DNA from: Streptomyces sp. AW19M42
GTDB taxonomy: Bacteria; Actinomycetota; Actinomycetes; Streptomycetales; Streptomycetaceae
Assembly (NCBI GenBank): GCA_000470535.1
Contig: CBRG010000242.1
Span: 1-38,477, forward strand
Length of the DNA stretch: 38,477 bases
Direction of reading: 5' to 3'
Part shown: positions 23,355 to 31,225 of the stretch, in pieces
Numbering within the stretch: the stretch's first letter is position 1
Layout: every line of letters starts with the position of its first letter
The notes under the pieces: generated by a model
The model's input: only the letters and a program-made list of their open reading frames with translations
What the model was told of the DNA's origin: nothing
The model's database searches: none
Made by a program: the position numbers and the translations under genes

Positions 23355-24965
23355 ATGGCCAGGGAATTCCAACGCGGCCACAAGGCCAAGATCAGCGATC
23401 TCACACCGGGGACGGACCTGTACGTAGGTGTGCAGATCGCCGGCCCGGGTCTGACCTTTGACATCAGCTGCTTCGGCCTCGATGCCAATGAGCAGCTCTC
23501 CGACGACCGGTATTTCATCTTCTTCAATCAGCCGAAATCGCCCGAGGAGTCCATTCAGCTCCTGGGTGCCCAGGCCGGTGACACCGAGTCGTTCCGCGTG
23601 ACTCTGGACCGCATTCCGGCGAGCATCCACAAACTGTCGTTCACCGCCACGCTGGACGGCGCCGGACAGATGGCGCAGGTTGGCCCCGGGTACATCCGGA
23701 TCGTCGCGGGTGGCGAGGAAGTCGTCAGGTACGCCTTCACCGGCTCCGAGTTCACCACCGAGCGTGCGGTGATGCTGGGCGACTTCTACCTCAAGGACGT
23801 CTGGCGGTTCGCCGCTGTCGGCCAGGGCTTCGACGGCGGTCTCGACGCGCTGCTGAAGAACTTCGGGGGCGAGGTCGCGGAGGAGGAGCCCGCGGCTCCG
23901 CAGCCGCAGTCCGCCGCCCCGTCGTTCGCGCCGCCCGCCCAGGCTTCGGCGCCCCCTCCGGCGTTCGGAGCCCCGGCCGCACCCCAGGCTCCGCAGCCCG
24001 CACCGTCCTTCGGCGTCCCGGCCGCGCCCACTCCGCAGCAGCAGATGCACGCCGCGCCCACCATCGTGGCGCCGCTGGCTCCGCAGGGCGGCAGCGTGCC
24101 CCCGCCGCCCCCGCCTCCGCCCGCTCCGTACGGGCAGCCGGGGCAGCCGCCCCAGCAGCCGCAGTTCGGGCAGGTCCCGGGACAGGCTCCCGCGCCGTAC
24201 GGCCAGCCGGCTCCGGCCCCGTACGGGCAGCAGCCTCCCGGCATGCAGGGAGGCATGCCGCCGGGCATGCCTCAGGGTGTGCCGCAAGGGGCGCCGCAGA
24301 CCGGGGCAGGACTCCTGGCCGCGCTCCAGCCGTACAAGGAGACGGCCACCGGCCAGCGCTGGACCTCGCAGAACCAGCAGCTCATGCGGGTCGACCTCAC
24401 CAACGGTGGCGGGGGAGTGCTGGCCAGGCAGGGCAGCATGGTGATGTATCAGGGCAAGGTCGACTTCGGCTACAAGGGCGCTGGTTTCGCCGGCCGGATC
24501 GTCGGCAACGCCACCGGCCAGGAAATGCAGCTGATGCGCTGTACCGGCCGGGGACAGGTCTTCCTCGCCGAGGAGGGCGCCCATCTGCACGCGGTCGAAC
24601 TCCAGGGCGACGGCATCTGCGTCTCCGCCGAGAACGTGCTCGCCTTCGACGAGTCGCTGCAGTACGAGGTCCGCAGGATCGAGGGCCACGGCATTCCCGG
24701 AGGCGCCCTGTTCACCATGCAGTTCCAGGGCACCGGCACCGTCGTCGTCAAGACCCACGGTGTGCCGGTCGTCCTGCCGGTCACCCCGACCACCTTCGCC
24801 GACTGCAACGCCGTCGTGGCGTGGTCGTCGGCGTCCCAGGTGATCGTCTCCAGCCAGGTCCGGCTGCGCCGCAACGCCTACCCCGGGCACAGCGGCGAGA
24901 CCGTGAACCTCCAGTTCCGGGGCGCACCCGGCAACTTCATCGTCGTCCAGCCCTACGAGGTCTGA
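23355..24965 (+). CDS. TerD-AIM24 fusion protein
   Basis: A 536-residue protein. Residues 1-175 form a TerD-type domain (ADL-like PGTDLYVGVQIAGPGLTFD, CFGLDANEQLSDDRYFIFFN, then RVTLDRIPASIHKLSFTATL) of the tellurite-resistance, calcium-binding stress family. Residues about 175-330 are a long Pro/Ala/Gln/Gly linker (PAPYGQP-type repeats). Residues about 330-536 form an AIM24 domain (TSQNQQLMRVDLTNG, RQGSMVMYQGKVDFGYKGAG, MRCTGRGQVFLAEEGAHLHA, VVAWSSASQVIVSSQVRLRR). AIM24 domains are trimer-forming beta-sandwiches related to the TRAP-like fold. It heads a three-gene operon (next ATG 12 bp on). It probably acts at the membrane surface in stress responses; the ligand is unknown. Confidence 0.88.
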   Translation: MAREFQRGHKAKISDLTPGTDLYVGVQIAGPGLTFDISCFGLDANEQLSDDRYFIFFNQPKSPEESIQLLGAQAGDTESFRVTLDRIPASIHKLSFTATLDGAGQMAQVGPGYIRIVAGGEEVVRYAFTGSEFTTERAVMLGDFYLKDVWRFAAVGQGFDGGLDALLKNFGGEVAEEEPAAPQPQSAAPSFAPPAQASAPPPAFGAPAAPQAPQPAPSFGVPAAPTPQQQMHAAPTIVAPLAPQGGSVPPPPPPPPAPYGQPGQPPQQPQFGQVPGQAPAPYGQPAPAPYGQQPPGMQGGMPPGMPQGVPQGAPQTGAGLLAALQPYKETATGQRWTSQNQQLMRVDLTNGGGGVLARQGSMVMYQGKVDFGYKGAGFAGRIVGNATGQEMQLMRCTGRGQVFLAEEGAHLHAVELQGDGICVSAENVLAFDESLQYEVRRIEGHGIPGGALFTMQFQGTGTVVVKTHGVPVVLPVTPTTFADCNAVVAWSSASQVIVSSQVRLRRNAYPGHSGETVNLQFRGAPGNFIVVQPYEV

Positions 24966-24976
24966 GGGAGCCCGTC

Positions 24977-25657
24977 ATGAATCAGCAACTCGCGGGCTAC
25001 GCCCCGACCCCCGTCACGGCCCGGATGGAGAACCACGGCCATTCGATGCTGAAGGTGGCCATGGCCACCGGCCAGGACCTGTACGCGCGTACCGGTTCGA
25101 TGGTGGCGTACGAGGGCTTCATCCAGTACGAGCCCAACCCGCCCGCCGTCCGCCAGATGGCCTCGCAGTGGATCACCGGCGAGGGCACGCCCGTGATGAA
25201 GTGCTCCGGTGACGGGCTGCTCTACCTCGCCGACTACGGCGCGGACGTGGTCGTCATCAATCTCAACAATGACTCCCTCTCGGTTAACGGCACCAATCTC
25301 CTCGCCTTCGACGCCCATCTCACCTGGGGTGTCGAACGTGTCAAGGGCCTTGCCAAGTTCGCGGGGCAGGGCCTGTGGAACGTCTGCGTCTCCGGCACCG
25401 GATGGGTCGCCATCACCTCCCGAGGCACGCCGATCGTCGTCGACTGCGGGCGCGGCGAGGACGAGACGTACGTCGACCCGGACGCCCTGGTGGCGTGGTC
25501 CCCGAACCTCAAGGTGAAGGGCAAGCGCAGCTTCAAGGCCTCCTCGCTCATCGGGCGGGGCAGCGGAGAGGCGTTCCAGATGGCTTTCTCCGGCGAGGGG
25601 ATCGTCGTCGTCCAGCCGAGCGAGGACAGTACCGACCGCCTGCGCGTCCGGAACTGA
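24977..25657 (+). CDS. AIM24-family protein (stand-alone, second gene of operon)
   Basis: A 226-residue protein consisting of one AIM24 domain: YARTGSMVAYEGFIQYEP, MKCSGDGLLYLADYGADVVV, LLAFDAHLTWGVERV, VDPDALVAWSPNLKVKGKR and IVVVQPSED. GAGGGAG precedes the ATG. No signal peptide or membrane segment. It shares a domain with both neighbours, and the three may form a heteromeric assembly; that is inference from paralogy and operon context. Confidence 0.88.
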   Translation: MNQQLAGYAPTPVTARMENHGHSMLKVAMATGQDLYARTGSMVAYEGFIQYEPNPPAVRQMASQWITGEGTPVMKCSGDGLLYLADYGADVVVINLNNDSLSVNGTNLLAFDAHLTWGVERVKGLAKFAGQGLWNVCVSGTGWVAITSRGTPIVVDCGRGEDETYVDPDALVAWSPNLKVKGKRSFKASSLIGRGSGEAFQMAFSGEGIVVVQPSEDSTDRLRVRN

Positions 25658-25677
25658 CGGGGAGGGAGAACAACACC

Positions 25678-26433
25678 ATGCAGAGTTCGCTCTTCAGCTA
25701 CACGGAACAGCAGTCCCAGGACCGGTACGCGGTGCAGAACCCGCAGCTCCTGCGGGTCTCGCTGACCGGCCACGACGATGTCCTCGCCCGCAAGGGCGCC
25801 ATGGTCGCTTACCAGGGACTGATGGAGTTCGACGGCGAGTACCAGTCGCACGGACAGCGCCGGGCCCGCGCGACCACCGGTGAGGGCCTCGACCTGATGC
25901 GGTGCTCGGGTCAGGGCACCGTCTACCTCGCCAACCTGGCGCAGTACGTCCACGTGGTGGATGTCGACCGCGACGGCATGACGGTGGACAGCGCCTATGT
26001 CCTGGCGCTCGACTCGTCACTCCACACCGAGGTCATCGCGGTGGACAGCCAGTACGGCATCTCGGGCACCGGCAAGTACCAGCTCAACATCTCGGGCAGC
26101 GGCAAGGTCGCCCTGATGACCTCAGGTCAGCCCCTGATGATGCAGGTCACGCCCGACAAGTACGTCAACGCGGACGCGGACGCCGTCGTCGCCTGGTCCA
26201 GCTCGCTGCGCGTGCAGATGCAGGCCCAGACGCACTCCTCGGGCGTCATGCGCCGACGTGGTAACACCGGAGAGGGCTGGGAGCTCAGCTTCCTCGGGCA
26301 GGGCTTCGCCCTGGTCCAGCCGAGCGAGGTGCTGCCGCCGCAGAGCGCCCAGATCGGCCAGGGGCTGGCTGCCCAGTACGGCATGGGCCAGCAAGGTGTC
26401 CACGCCCAGAACCAGAACAACGCCTGGAACTGA
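25678..26433 (+). CDS. AIM24-family protein (third gene of operon)
   Basis: A 251-residue protein with one AIM24 domain: VSLTGHDDVLARKGAMVAYQG, MRCSGQGTVYLANLAQYVHV, YVLALDSSLHTEVI, ADADAVVAWSSSLRVQMQAQ and FALVQPSEV. It has a Gln/Asn-rich tail (about 220-251). GGAGGGAG lies 12 bases before the ATG and the gap to the preceding gene is 20 bp. Closer to the fusion protein's AIM24 domain than to the middle gene in the region before VVAWSSS, by eye. Confidence 0.88.
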   Translation: MQSSLFSYTEQQSQDRYAVQNPQLLRVSLTGHDDVLARKGAMVAYQGLMEFDGEYQSHGQRRARATTGEGLDLMRCSGQGTVYLANLAQYVHVVDVDRDGMTVDSAYVLALDSSLHTEVIAVDSQYGISGTGKYQLNISGSGKVALMTSGQPLMMQVTPDKYVNADADAVVAWSSSLRVQMQAQTHSSGVMRRRGNTGEGWELSFLGQGFALVQPSEVLPPQSAQIGQGLAAQYGMGQQGVHAQNQNNAWN

Positions 26434-26451
26434 GCCGCACCCGATCCGACC

Positions 26452-26487
26452 GGTAAGGGGCGGCCTCTCTGGAGGCCGCCCCTTACC
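26452..26487. terminator. Bidirectional hairpin terminator between AIM24 operon and Nudix gene
   Basis: A perfect 16-bp stem (26452-26467 with 26472-26487, loop TCTG) lies 18 bp after the AIM24 stop and 35 bp from the convergent Nudix gene. It serves either strand. Confidence 0.85.
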
Positions 26488-26522
26488 CGTGCCGTCGTCC
26501 TGCCCGTGCCGTCGTAGCTCCG

Positions 26523-27074
26523 CTACCGGACGACACCGTCCAGCACTGCCCGCGTACGTTCCACCAGACGCACCACCGAGGAGTCGGCGACCCCGGAGAC
26601 CTCGTCATAGGTGAACCAGCGCAGGTCCAGCGATTCGTCACTGATCCGCTCCGTGGAACCCGAGGGTGCCAGCGCCGCGTACTGGACATCCAGGTGCCAG
26701 TTGCAGGGCGCCGGGATCGGGTGCCTGTCCAGGGTGACCGGGCCGCCCGCCAGCAGCGTCAGACCGGCGATGCCGGACTCCTCCGCGGCCTCCCGCAGCG
26801 CCGCCCCGGCCAGCGTTGCGTCCCCGGGCTCGCAGTGACCGCCCATCTGCAGCCACATCCGCAGCTTCCGGTGCAGGGTGAGCAGCACCTTGCCGCGCTC
26901 CGGGTCCACGACCAGCGCGCTTGCCGTCAGGTGCCCGGCTCCGCAGGCCTTCCACATGCCGTCGAGATGGAGCGCCAGATGGTCCAGATAGGCCAGGCGC
27001 AGCTCCTCCTGGACGGCATTCGCCCCGGCCCCGTAGTTCTTCAGTACGAGAACGGCGTCGTCGTGCAGGCTCAC
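26523..27074 (-). CDS. Nudix hydrolase
   Basis: A 183-residue protein. Its GTG start at 27074 overlaps the stop of the DUF2342 gene by 3 bases (GTGA), so the two are translationally coupled. The Nudix box is GGHCEPGDATLAGAALREAA followed by EESGI. The REAAEE core is intact, but the first Glu of GX5E is Asp, a conservative change. A long N-terminal helix bundle (LRLAYLDHLALHLDGMW) precedes the fold. Substrate unknown; Nudix enzymes hydrolyse nucleoside diphosphates linked to another moiety. Confidence 0.88.
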   Translation of the reverse strand: MSLHDDAVLVLKNYGAGANAVQEELRLAYLDHLALHLDGMWKACGAGHLTASALVVDPERGKVLLTLHRKLRMWLQMGGHCEPGDATLAGAALREAAEESGIAGLTLLAGGPVTLDRHPIPAPCNWHLDVQYAALAPSGSTERISDESLDLRWFTYDEVSGVADSSVVRLVERTRAVLDGVVR

Positions 27075-28558
27075 TTTTCGGTGTCGTCCTTGCCGTCGTC
27101 GGGCGTGTCGCCGCCGTGCTTGTCGTCGCCGTCCTTGCCGTCGTCGTCCGCCGCGCTGTCGTCCTTGACATCGGTGCCGGCGGCGGGCTTCTGCGGCCCG
27201 TTCGCGGCCTCGCCGAGCATCTTGTCCAGCTCGGAGAAGTCCAGCTGCTCGTGGTGCACGAAGCCGTCCGGATCGTCCAGGTCGTGGGCGGTCGGCAGCA
27301 TGTCGGGGTGTTCCCACAGCGCGTCGCGCCCGTCGAGGCCCCGCGCGTCCGTGAGCGAGGCCCACAGCCGCGAGGCGTCACGCAGCCGCCGCGGACGCAG
27401 CTGGAGGCCGATGAGTGTGGCGAAGGTCTGCTCGGCCGGACCGCCGGAGGCGCGTCGCCTGCGCATCGTCTCGCGGAGCGCGTCCGCCGAGGTCAGCCGG
27501 GACTTCGCGGCCTCGTGCACCACGGCGTCCACCCAGCCCTCGACCAGCGCGAGGGCCGTCTCCAGCCGGGCCAGGGCGGCCTTCTGTTCCGGAGTGTCCT
27601 CAGGCTGGAACATGCCCTGCTGGAGCGCTTCCTGCAGCTGCTCGGGCTGCGACGGGTCGAACTGGCCGACCACGTCCTCCAGCTTGCTGGTGTCGACCTT
27701 GATGCCGCGCGCGTAGCCCTCCACGGCACCGAACAGATGCGAGCGCAGCCACGGCACGTGGGCGAAGAGCCGCTGGTGAGCGGCTTCGCGCAGCGCCAGG
27801 TACAGCCGCACCTCGTCCTGCGGCACGCTCAGGTCCTTGCCGAACCGCTCGACGTTCAGCGGCAGCAGCGCCGCCTTGCCGGCCGGGCCCAGCGGCAGCC
27901 CGATATCGGTCGAACCGACCACCTCGCCCGCGAGCACCCCGACAGCCTGTCCGATCTGCTGGCCGAACATCGCGCCGCCCATCGACCGCATCATGCCGAT
28001 CAGCGGGCCCGCCATCGCCTGCATCTCCTCGGGCAGCACATCGCCCATGGCGAGGCCGACACGCTCGGCCACCGGGTCGACGAGCTTCTGCCAGGCGGGG
28101 AGGGACGCCTCGACCCACTCCGCACGGCTCCACGCCACGGTGGAGACAGAGCCGGAGGGCAGCGACGTGACGCCGTCCAGCCAGAGGTCCGCCAGCCGCA
28201 GCGCCTCATCGACAGAGGCCCGCTCCGACGGGCCGACGCTCGCGTCCTTGGTGCCGTCGGGATTGCCCTGCGAGACGGTCTGGCGGGCGATCTGCTTGGC
28301 CATGTCCCAGTTCACGGGACCGCCCTCGTAGCTCAGCATCTGGCCGAGCTGCTGGAAGGCCGCGCCCAGGTCGTTCGGATCCATCGAACCGAACATCGCG
28401 GCGAAGGGGTTGTCACCGCCCGCGCCGGGGCCGAAGCCGAGCGGGTTCGCCGGACCGCCCGAACCCTGCCCACCTCCGGTGGGGTCCTTCTTCTTGCCAT
28501 GGTCGCCGTCGTCCGGCTCCTCCGGCGGAAGGCCGAATCCGAATGGGGTGTCACTCAC
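27071..28558 (-). CDS. Zinc-dependent metalloprotease-like protein (DUF2342/TIGR03624 family)
   Basis: A 495-residue protein starting with GTG 28558 behind GAGGAAA. It matches the actinobacterial DUF2342 family: a Gly/Pro-rich N-terminus (MFGSMDPNDLGAAFQQLGQM), AWSRAEWVEASLPAWQKLVDP, a central VRLYLALREAAHQRLFAHVP stretch with EAAH as the likely metal site, and WEHPDMLPTAHDLDDPDGFV. The C-terminal 50 residues are Asp/Lys/Gly repeats, certainly disordered. The family has also been labelled coenzyme-F420-associated. No activity can be read from the sequence. The M. tuberculosis counterpart is Rv3195 in the same neighbourhood. First gene of a two-gene operon with the Nudix gene. Confidence 0.88.
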   Translation of the reverse strand: MSDTPFGFGLPPEEPDDGDHGKKKDPTGGGQGSGGPANPLGFGPGAGGDNPFAAMFGSMDPNDLGAAFQQLGQMLSYEGGPVNWDMAKQIARQTVSQGNPDGTKDASVGPSERASVDEALRLADLWLDGVTSLPSGSVSTVAWSRAEWVEASLPAWQKLVDPVAERVGLAMGDVLPEEMQAMAGPLIGMMRSMGGAMFGQQIGQAVGVLAGEVVGSTDIGLPLGPAGKAALLPLNVERFGKDLSVPQDEVRLYLALREAAHQRLFAHVPWLRSHLFGAVEGYARGIKVDTSKLEDVVGQFDPSQPEQLQEALQQGMFQPEDTPEQKAALARLETALALVEGWVDAVVHEAAKSRLTSADALRETMRRRRASGGPAEQTFATLIGLQLRPRRLRDASRLWASLTDARGLDGRDALWEHPDMLPTAHDLDDPDGFVHHEQLDFSELDKMLGEAANGPQKPAAGTDVKDDSAADDDGKDGDDKHGGDTPDDGKDDTEK

Positions 28559-28748
28559 GGGTTTCCTCGGCTCGTAGGGCCGCCGGATGGAACCGACGGC
28601 GACTGCCCGACATCACCATCCAGCGTAGACACCAAGTCCGCTCAGGGCCTCAGTGCTCCGCCTGCTCCCGGCCTGCGGCAGGATGGACGCCACCTGGTAC
28701 GTACGCGTCATTCGGGTACGTACTGAAGACAACCGCTGGAGACGCCCG

Positions 28749-30029
28749 GTGAGTTCCCCAGATCCGCAGGTTCGCGCAGCGCGAAACCTGGCCGACCCGC
28801 CGCCCGAGAACAAGTCGCAGAAGAAGTCGCAGGACAAGCCGCAGAACGAGCAGCAGGGCACGAGCGACAGTACGACCGAGAACAAGACCACCGAGGGCGA
28901 GAGCACCGACAGCACGGCCGTGAACAGGACCGAGGACAGGACCGAGGACAAGGCCGTCCGGAGCCGTTCCAGGAGCCGTGGGCCCGTCGTGGCCATCACC
29001 GGAGCCGCCACGGGCGTCGGCGAGCTGCTCGCGGCCCGGCTCGCGGCCTCCGAGGAGATCAAGCAGGTCGTCGCCATCGACGAGCGCCGCGGAGAGGTCT
29101 CGGAGGCGACCTGGCACATCCTCGACGTCCGCGACCCGGCGATCGCGGAGAAGCTGCGGGGCGCGGACGTCGTGGTGCACCTGGCGCTCGACCTCGACCT
29201 GGAGACCGACCCCGCCGCCCGCACCGCCTACAACGTGCGCGGCACCCAGACCGTGCTGACCGCCGCCGCGGCCGTCGGCGTCCACCGGGTCGTGCTGTGC
29301 ACGTCCGCGATGGTCTACGGCGCACTGCCCGACAACGACATCCCGCTGGCCGAGGACGCCGAGCTGCGGGCCACCGCGGAGGCGACCGGCGTCGGGGACC
29401 TGCTGGAGATCGAACGGCTCGGCCGCCGCGCGCCCCGCGCCCATCCCGGACTCCACGTCACGGTGGTCCGTCCCACGGTGCTCGTCGGCGGCACCGACAC
29501 GGCACTGACCCGTTACTTTGAGTCACCGCGCCTCCTGGTCGTCGCCGGATCGCGCCCCACCTGGCAGTTCTGCCACGTGGATGACCTGGTCACGGCGCTG
29601 GAGTACGCCGCGCTGGAGAAGATCGACGGGGAGTTCGCGGTCGGCTGCGACGGCTGGCTCGAACAGGAGGAGGTCGAGGAGATCAGCGGCGTCCGCCGGA
29701 TGGAGCTGCCCTCCGCCGTCGCGCTCGGCGCCGCCGCCAGGCTGCACCGGATCGGCCTCACTCCGTCCCCTGCGGGCGATCTGGCGTACACGATGCACCC
29801 CTGGGTGGTGAGCGTGAGCCGGCTGCACGACGCGGGCTGGCGCCCGAGCTGGACCAACGAGGAGGTGCTCGCCGCGCTCCTCGAAGAGGTGGAGGGACGG
29901 CACACCCTCGCCGGGCGCCGGCTCGGCCGCAAGGACGCCACCGCGGCCGGCGCCGCCGGTGCGACCGTGGCCCTGCTCGGTACCGCCGCCCTGGTGCGAC
30001 GCGCCCGCAAGGCGCGCCGCCGCATCTAG
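28749..30029 (+). CDS. Atypical SDR / NAD-dependent epimerase-like protein
   Basis: A 426-residue protein starting at GTG 28749 (GGAG upstream). Residues 1-75 are a Lys/Gln/Thr/Glu-rich disordered region. A Rossmann domain follows: VVAITGAATGVGELLAARL (cofactor loop TGxxxGxG-like), VVAIDERR, LDVRD, VVHLALDLD and TSAMVYGAL. Where extended SDRs have the catalytic YxxxK, this protein reads DLLEIERL, so ordinary dehydrogenase chemistry is unlikely. The C-terminus has a short hydrophobic stretch (GAAGATVALLGTAALV) followed by RRARKARRR, which may tether it to the membrane. Divergent from the DUF2342 gene. Confidence 0.85.
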   Translation: MSSPDPQVRAARNLADPPPENKSQKKSQDKPQNEQQGTSDSTTENKTTEGESTDSTAVNRTEDRTEDKAVRSRSRSRGPVVAITGAATGVGELLAARLAASEEIKQVVAIDERRGEVSEATWHILDVRDPAIAEKLRGADVVVHLALDLDLETDPAARTAYNVRGTQTVLTAAAAVGVHRVVLCTSAMVYGALPDNDIPLAEDAELRATAEATGVGDLLEIERLGRRAPRAHPGLHVTVVRPTVLVGGTDTALTRYFESPRLLVVAGSRPTWQFCHVDDLVTALEYAALEKIDGEFAVGCDGWLEQEEVEEISGVRRMELPSAVALGAAARLHRIGLTPSPAGDLAYTMHPWVVSVSRLHDAGWRPSWTNEEVLAALLEEVEGRHTLAGRRLGRKDATAAGAAGATVALLGTAALVRRARKARRRI

Positions 30030-30286
30030 GGTCCGTCGTCTAACCGCCGTCGTCGCCCGAAGGCGGCCGCGCGGCGTCGGGCGCGTGCTCTCGGCGTGCC
30101 GGCCCAGGCCCCTGTACTGGACGTACCGGGGTCTGCACGGCGTCGCGCGGCAGACGGCAGTTTGACGACAGGCCCCAGGGTCCCCGGGCGCGTCCCGCTG
30201 TCTGTAGGAGGCTCCAAGGACGACGGCGGCCCACCAGCGGATCGCGCTATTCCGTGACGCCGGAGCGGTACGGCACGATGGCCCGT
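30030..30286. other. 257-bp intergenic stretch, possible dispersed repeat
   Basis: No gene is seen. Bases about 30100-30180 (ctgtactggacgtacc... through agtttgacgacaggccc) resemble, from memory, short intergenic sequences scattered in Streptomyces genomes. I cannot confirm this without a search. Confidence 0.3.
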
Positions 30287-30748
30287 ATGGCACCTACGTA
30301 TGACCACCCCGGCGAGCAGGCGGCACAGGACCCCATCCGGCTGCTGGAGATCCGCGACACGCCGCTGTCGCTGGACGAGGTCTTCCGTGCCGTCGGCGAC
30401 GACGCCGCCGGCGGCACCGCGCTCTTCGTCGGCACCGTGCGCAACCACGACGGTGGCCAGGACGTGGGGGCCCTCGGCTACTCGTGCCACCCCTCGGCGC
30501 AGGACGGGATGCGCCGGGTGGCGGAGAAGGTGGTCGGCGACTTCCCGGTCCGGGCGCTCGCCGCCGTCCACCGAGTGGGTGAACTGGAGGTGGGCGATCT
30601 CGCCGTCGTCGTCGGGGTCTCCTGCCCGCACCGCGCGGAGGCCTTCGAGGCCTGCCGCAGGCTCATCGACGACCTCAAGCACGAGGTTCCGATCTGGAAG
30701 CACCAGCGCTTTTCGGACGGTACGGAGGAATGGGTCGGAGCCTGCTGA
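30287..30748 (+). CDS. moaE: Molybdopterin synthase catalytic subunit (MoaE family)
   Basis: A 153-residue protein. MoaE motifs are GGTALFVGTVRNHDGGQDV, LGYSCHPSAQDGM, AVHRVGELEVGD, SCPHRAEAFEACR and the catalytic KHEVPIWKHQ. With MoaD it inserts two sulfurs into precursor Z to make molybdopterin. No other molybdenum cofactor gene is in the window, so it is isolated. The start at ATG 30287 is favoured; CACGAT (30274-30279) sits at leaderless distance but is a weak -10. Confidence 0.92.
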   Translation: MAPTYDHPGEQAAQDPIRLLEIRDTPLSLDEVFRAVGDDAAGGTALFVGTVRNHDGGQDVGALGYSCHPSAQDGMRRVAEKVVGDFPVRALAAVHRVGELEVGDLAVVVGVSCPHRAEAFEACRRLIDDLKHEVPIWKHQRFSDGTEEWVGAC

Positions 30749-30876
30749 GCGCAAACCCTGCCGGGCTGGCTTCCCCCCGATTTGCGTAACCGCACCCCTG
30801 CCGTGAGCGTTGGCTCTGCAGATGGTTAATCTGCTGATCGGTCAGTTGCGGTTGCTCATGGGGCAGGGAGGTCGTC

Positions 30877-31065
30877 ATGGCAGCACTCGCCTGGTTGTTG
30901 ATTCCGCTTTTCGCTGCGTTCGGTGCAGCGATATGGGGGAGCTGGGCCGCCCGTAATCGCACGACCGGCGATGTAACAGAGCTCGCTGGCTACGCCAGGT
31001 TCCGTGAGGCGATGGAGAAGCCGGACTCCGGTTCGGAACCGGCCGAGCAGATATCTAACGTCTGA
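30877..31065 (+). CDS. Small single-pass membrane protein of unknown function
   Basis: A 62-residue protein, ATG 30877, with GGGAGG upstream. One N-terminal membrane helix (AALAWLLIPLFAAFGAAIWG) is followed by a charged cytosolic tail (RFREAMEKPDSGSEPAEQ). A -10-like TAATCT (30827-30832) precedes it. No family is recognised. It sits between moaE and the PDZ-Lon protease gene. Confidence 0.75.
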   Translation: MAALAWLLIPLFAAFGAAIWGSWAARNRTTGDVTELAGYARFREAMEKPDSGSEPAEQISNV

Positions 31066-31213
31066 CGCCGCGCCGAACGTACGCGGTCGCCAATCCGTGC
31101 GGTCGCCCATCCGTGCCGCCGCGTCGTCCGCCGAGGCCTTTCGGCGTATCTCCGTAGCCCGGCCCGGACCTCGTACGGACCGGCCCCGGCGGTGGACAGA
31201 CGGACCCTTCCCG

Positions 31214-31219
31214 TACTGT
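31214..31219 (+). promoter_or_regulatory. -10 element of the PDZ-Lon protease gene
   Basis: TACTGT, 6 bases, then ATG 31226: leaderless geometry. Confidence 0.55.
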
Positions 31220-31225
31220 CGTTCC

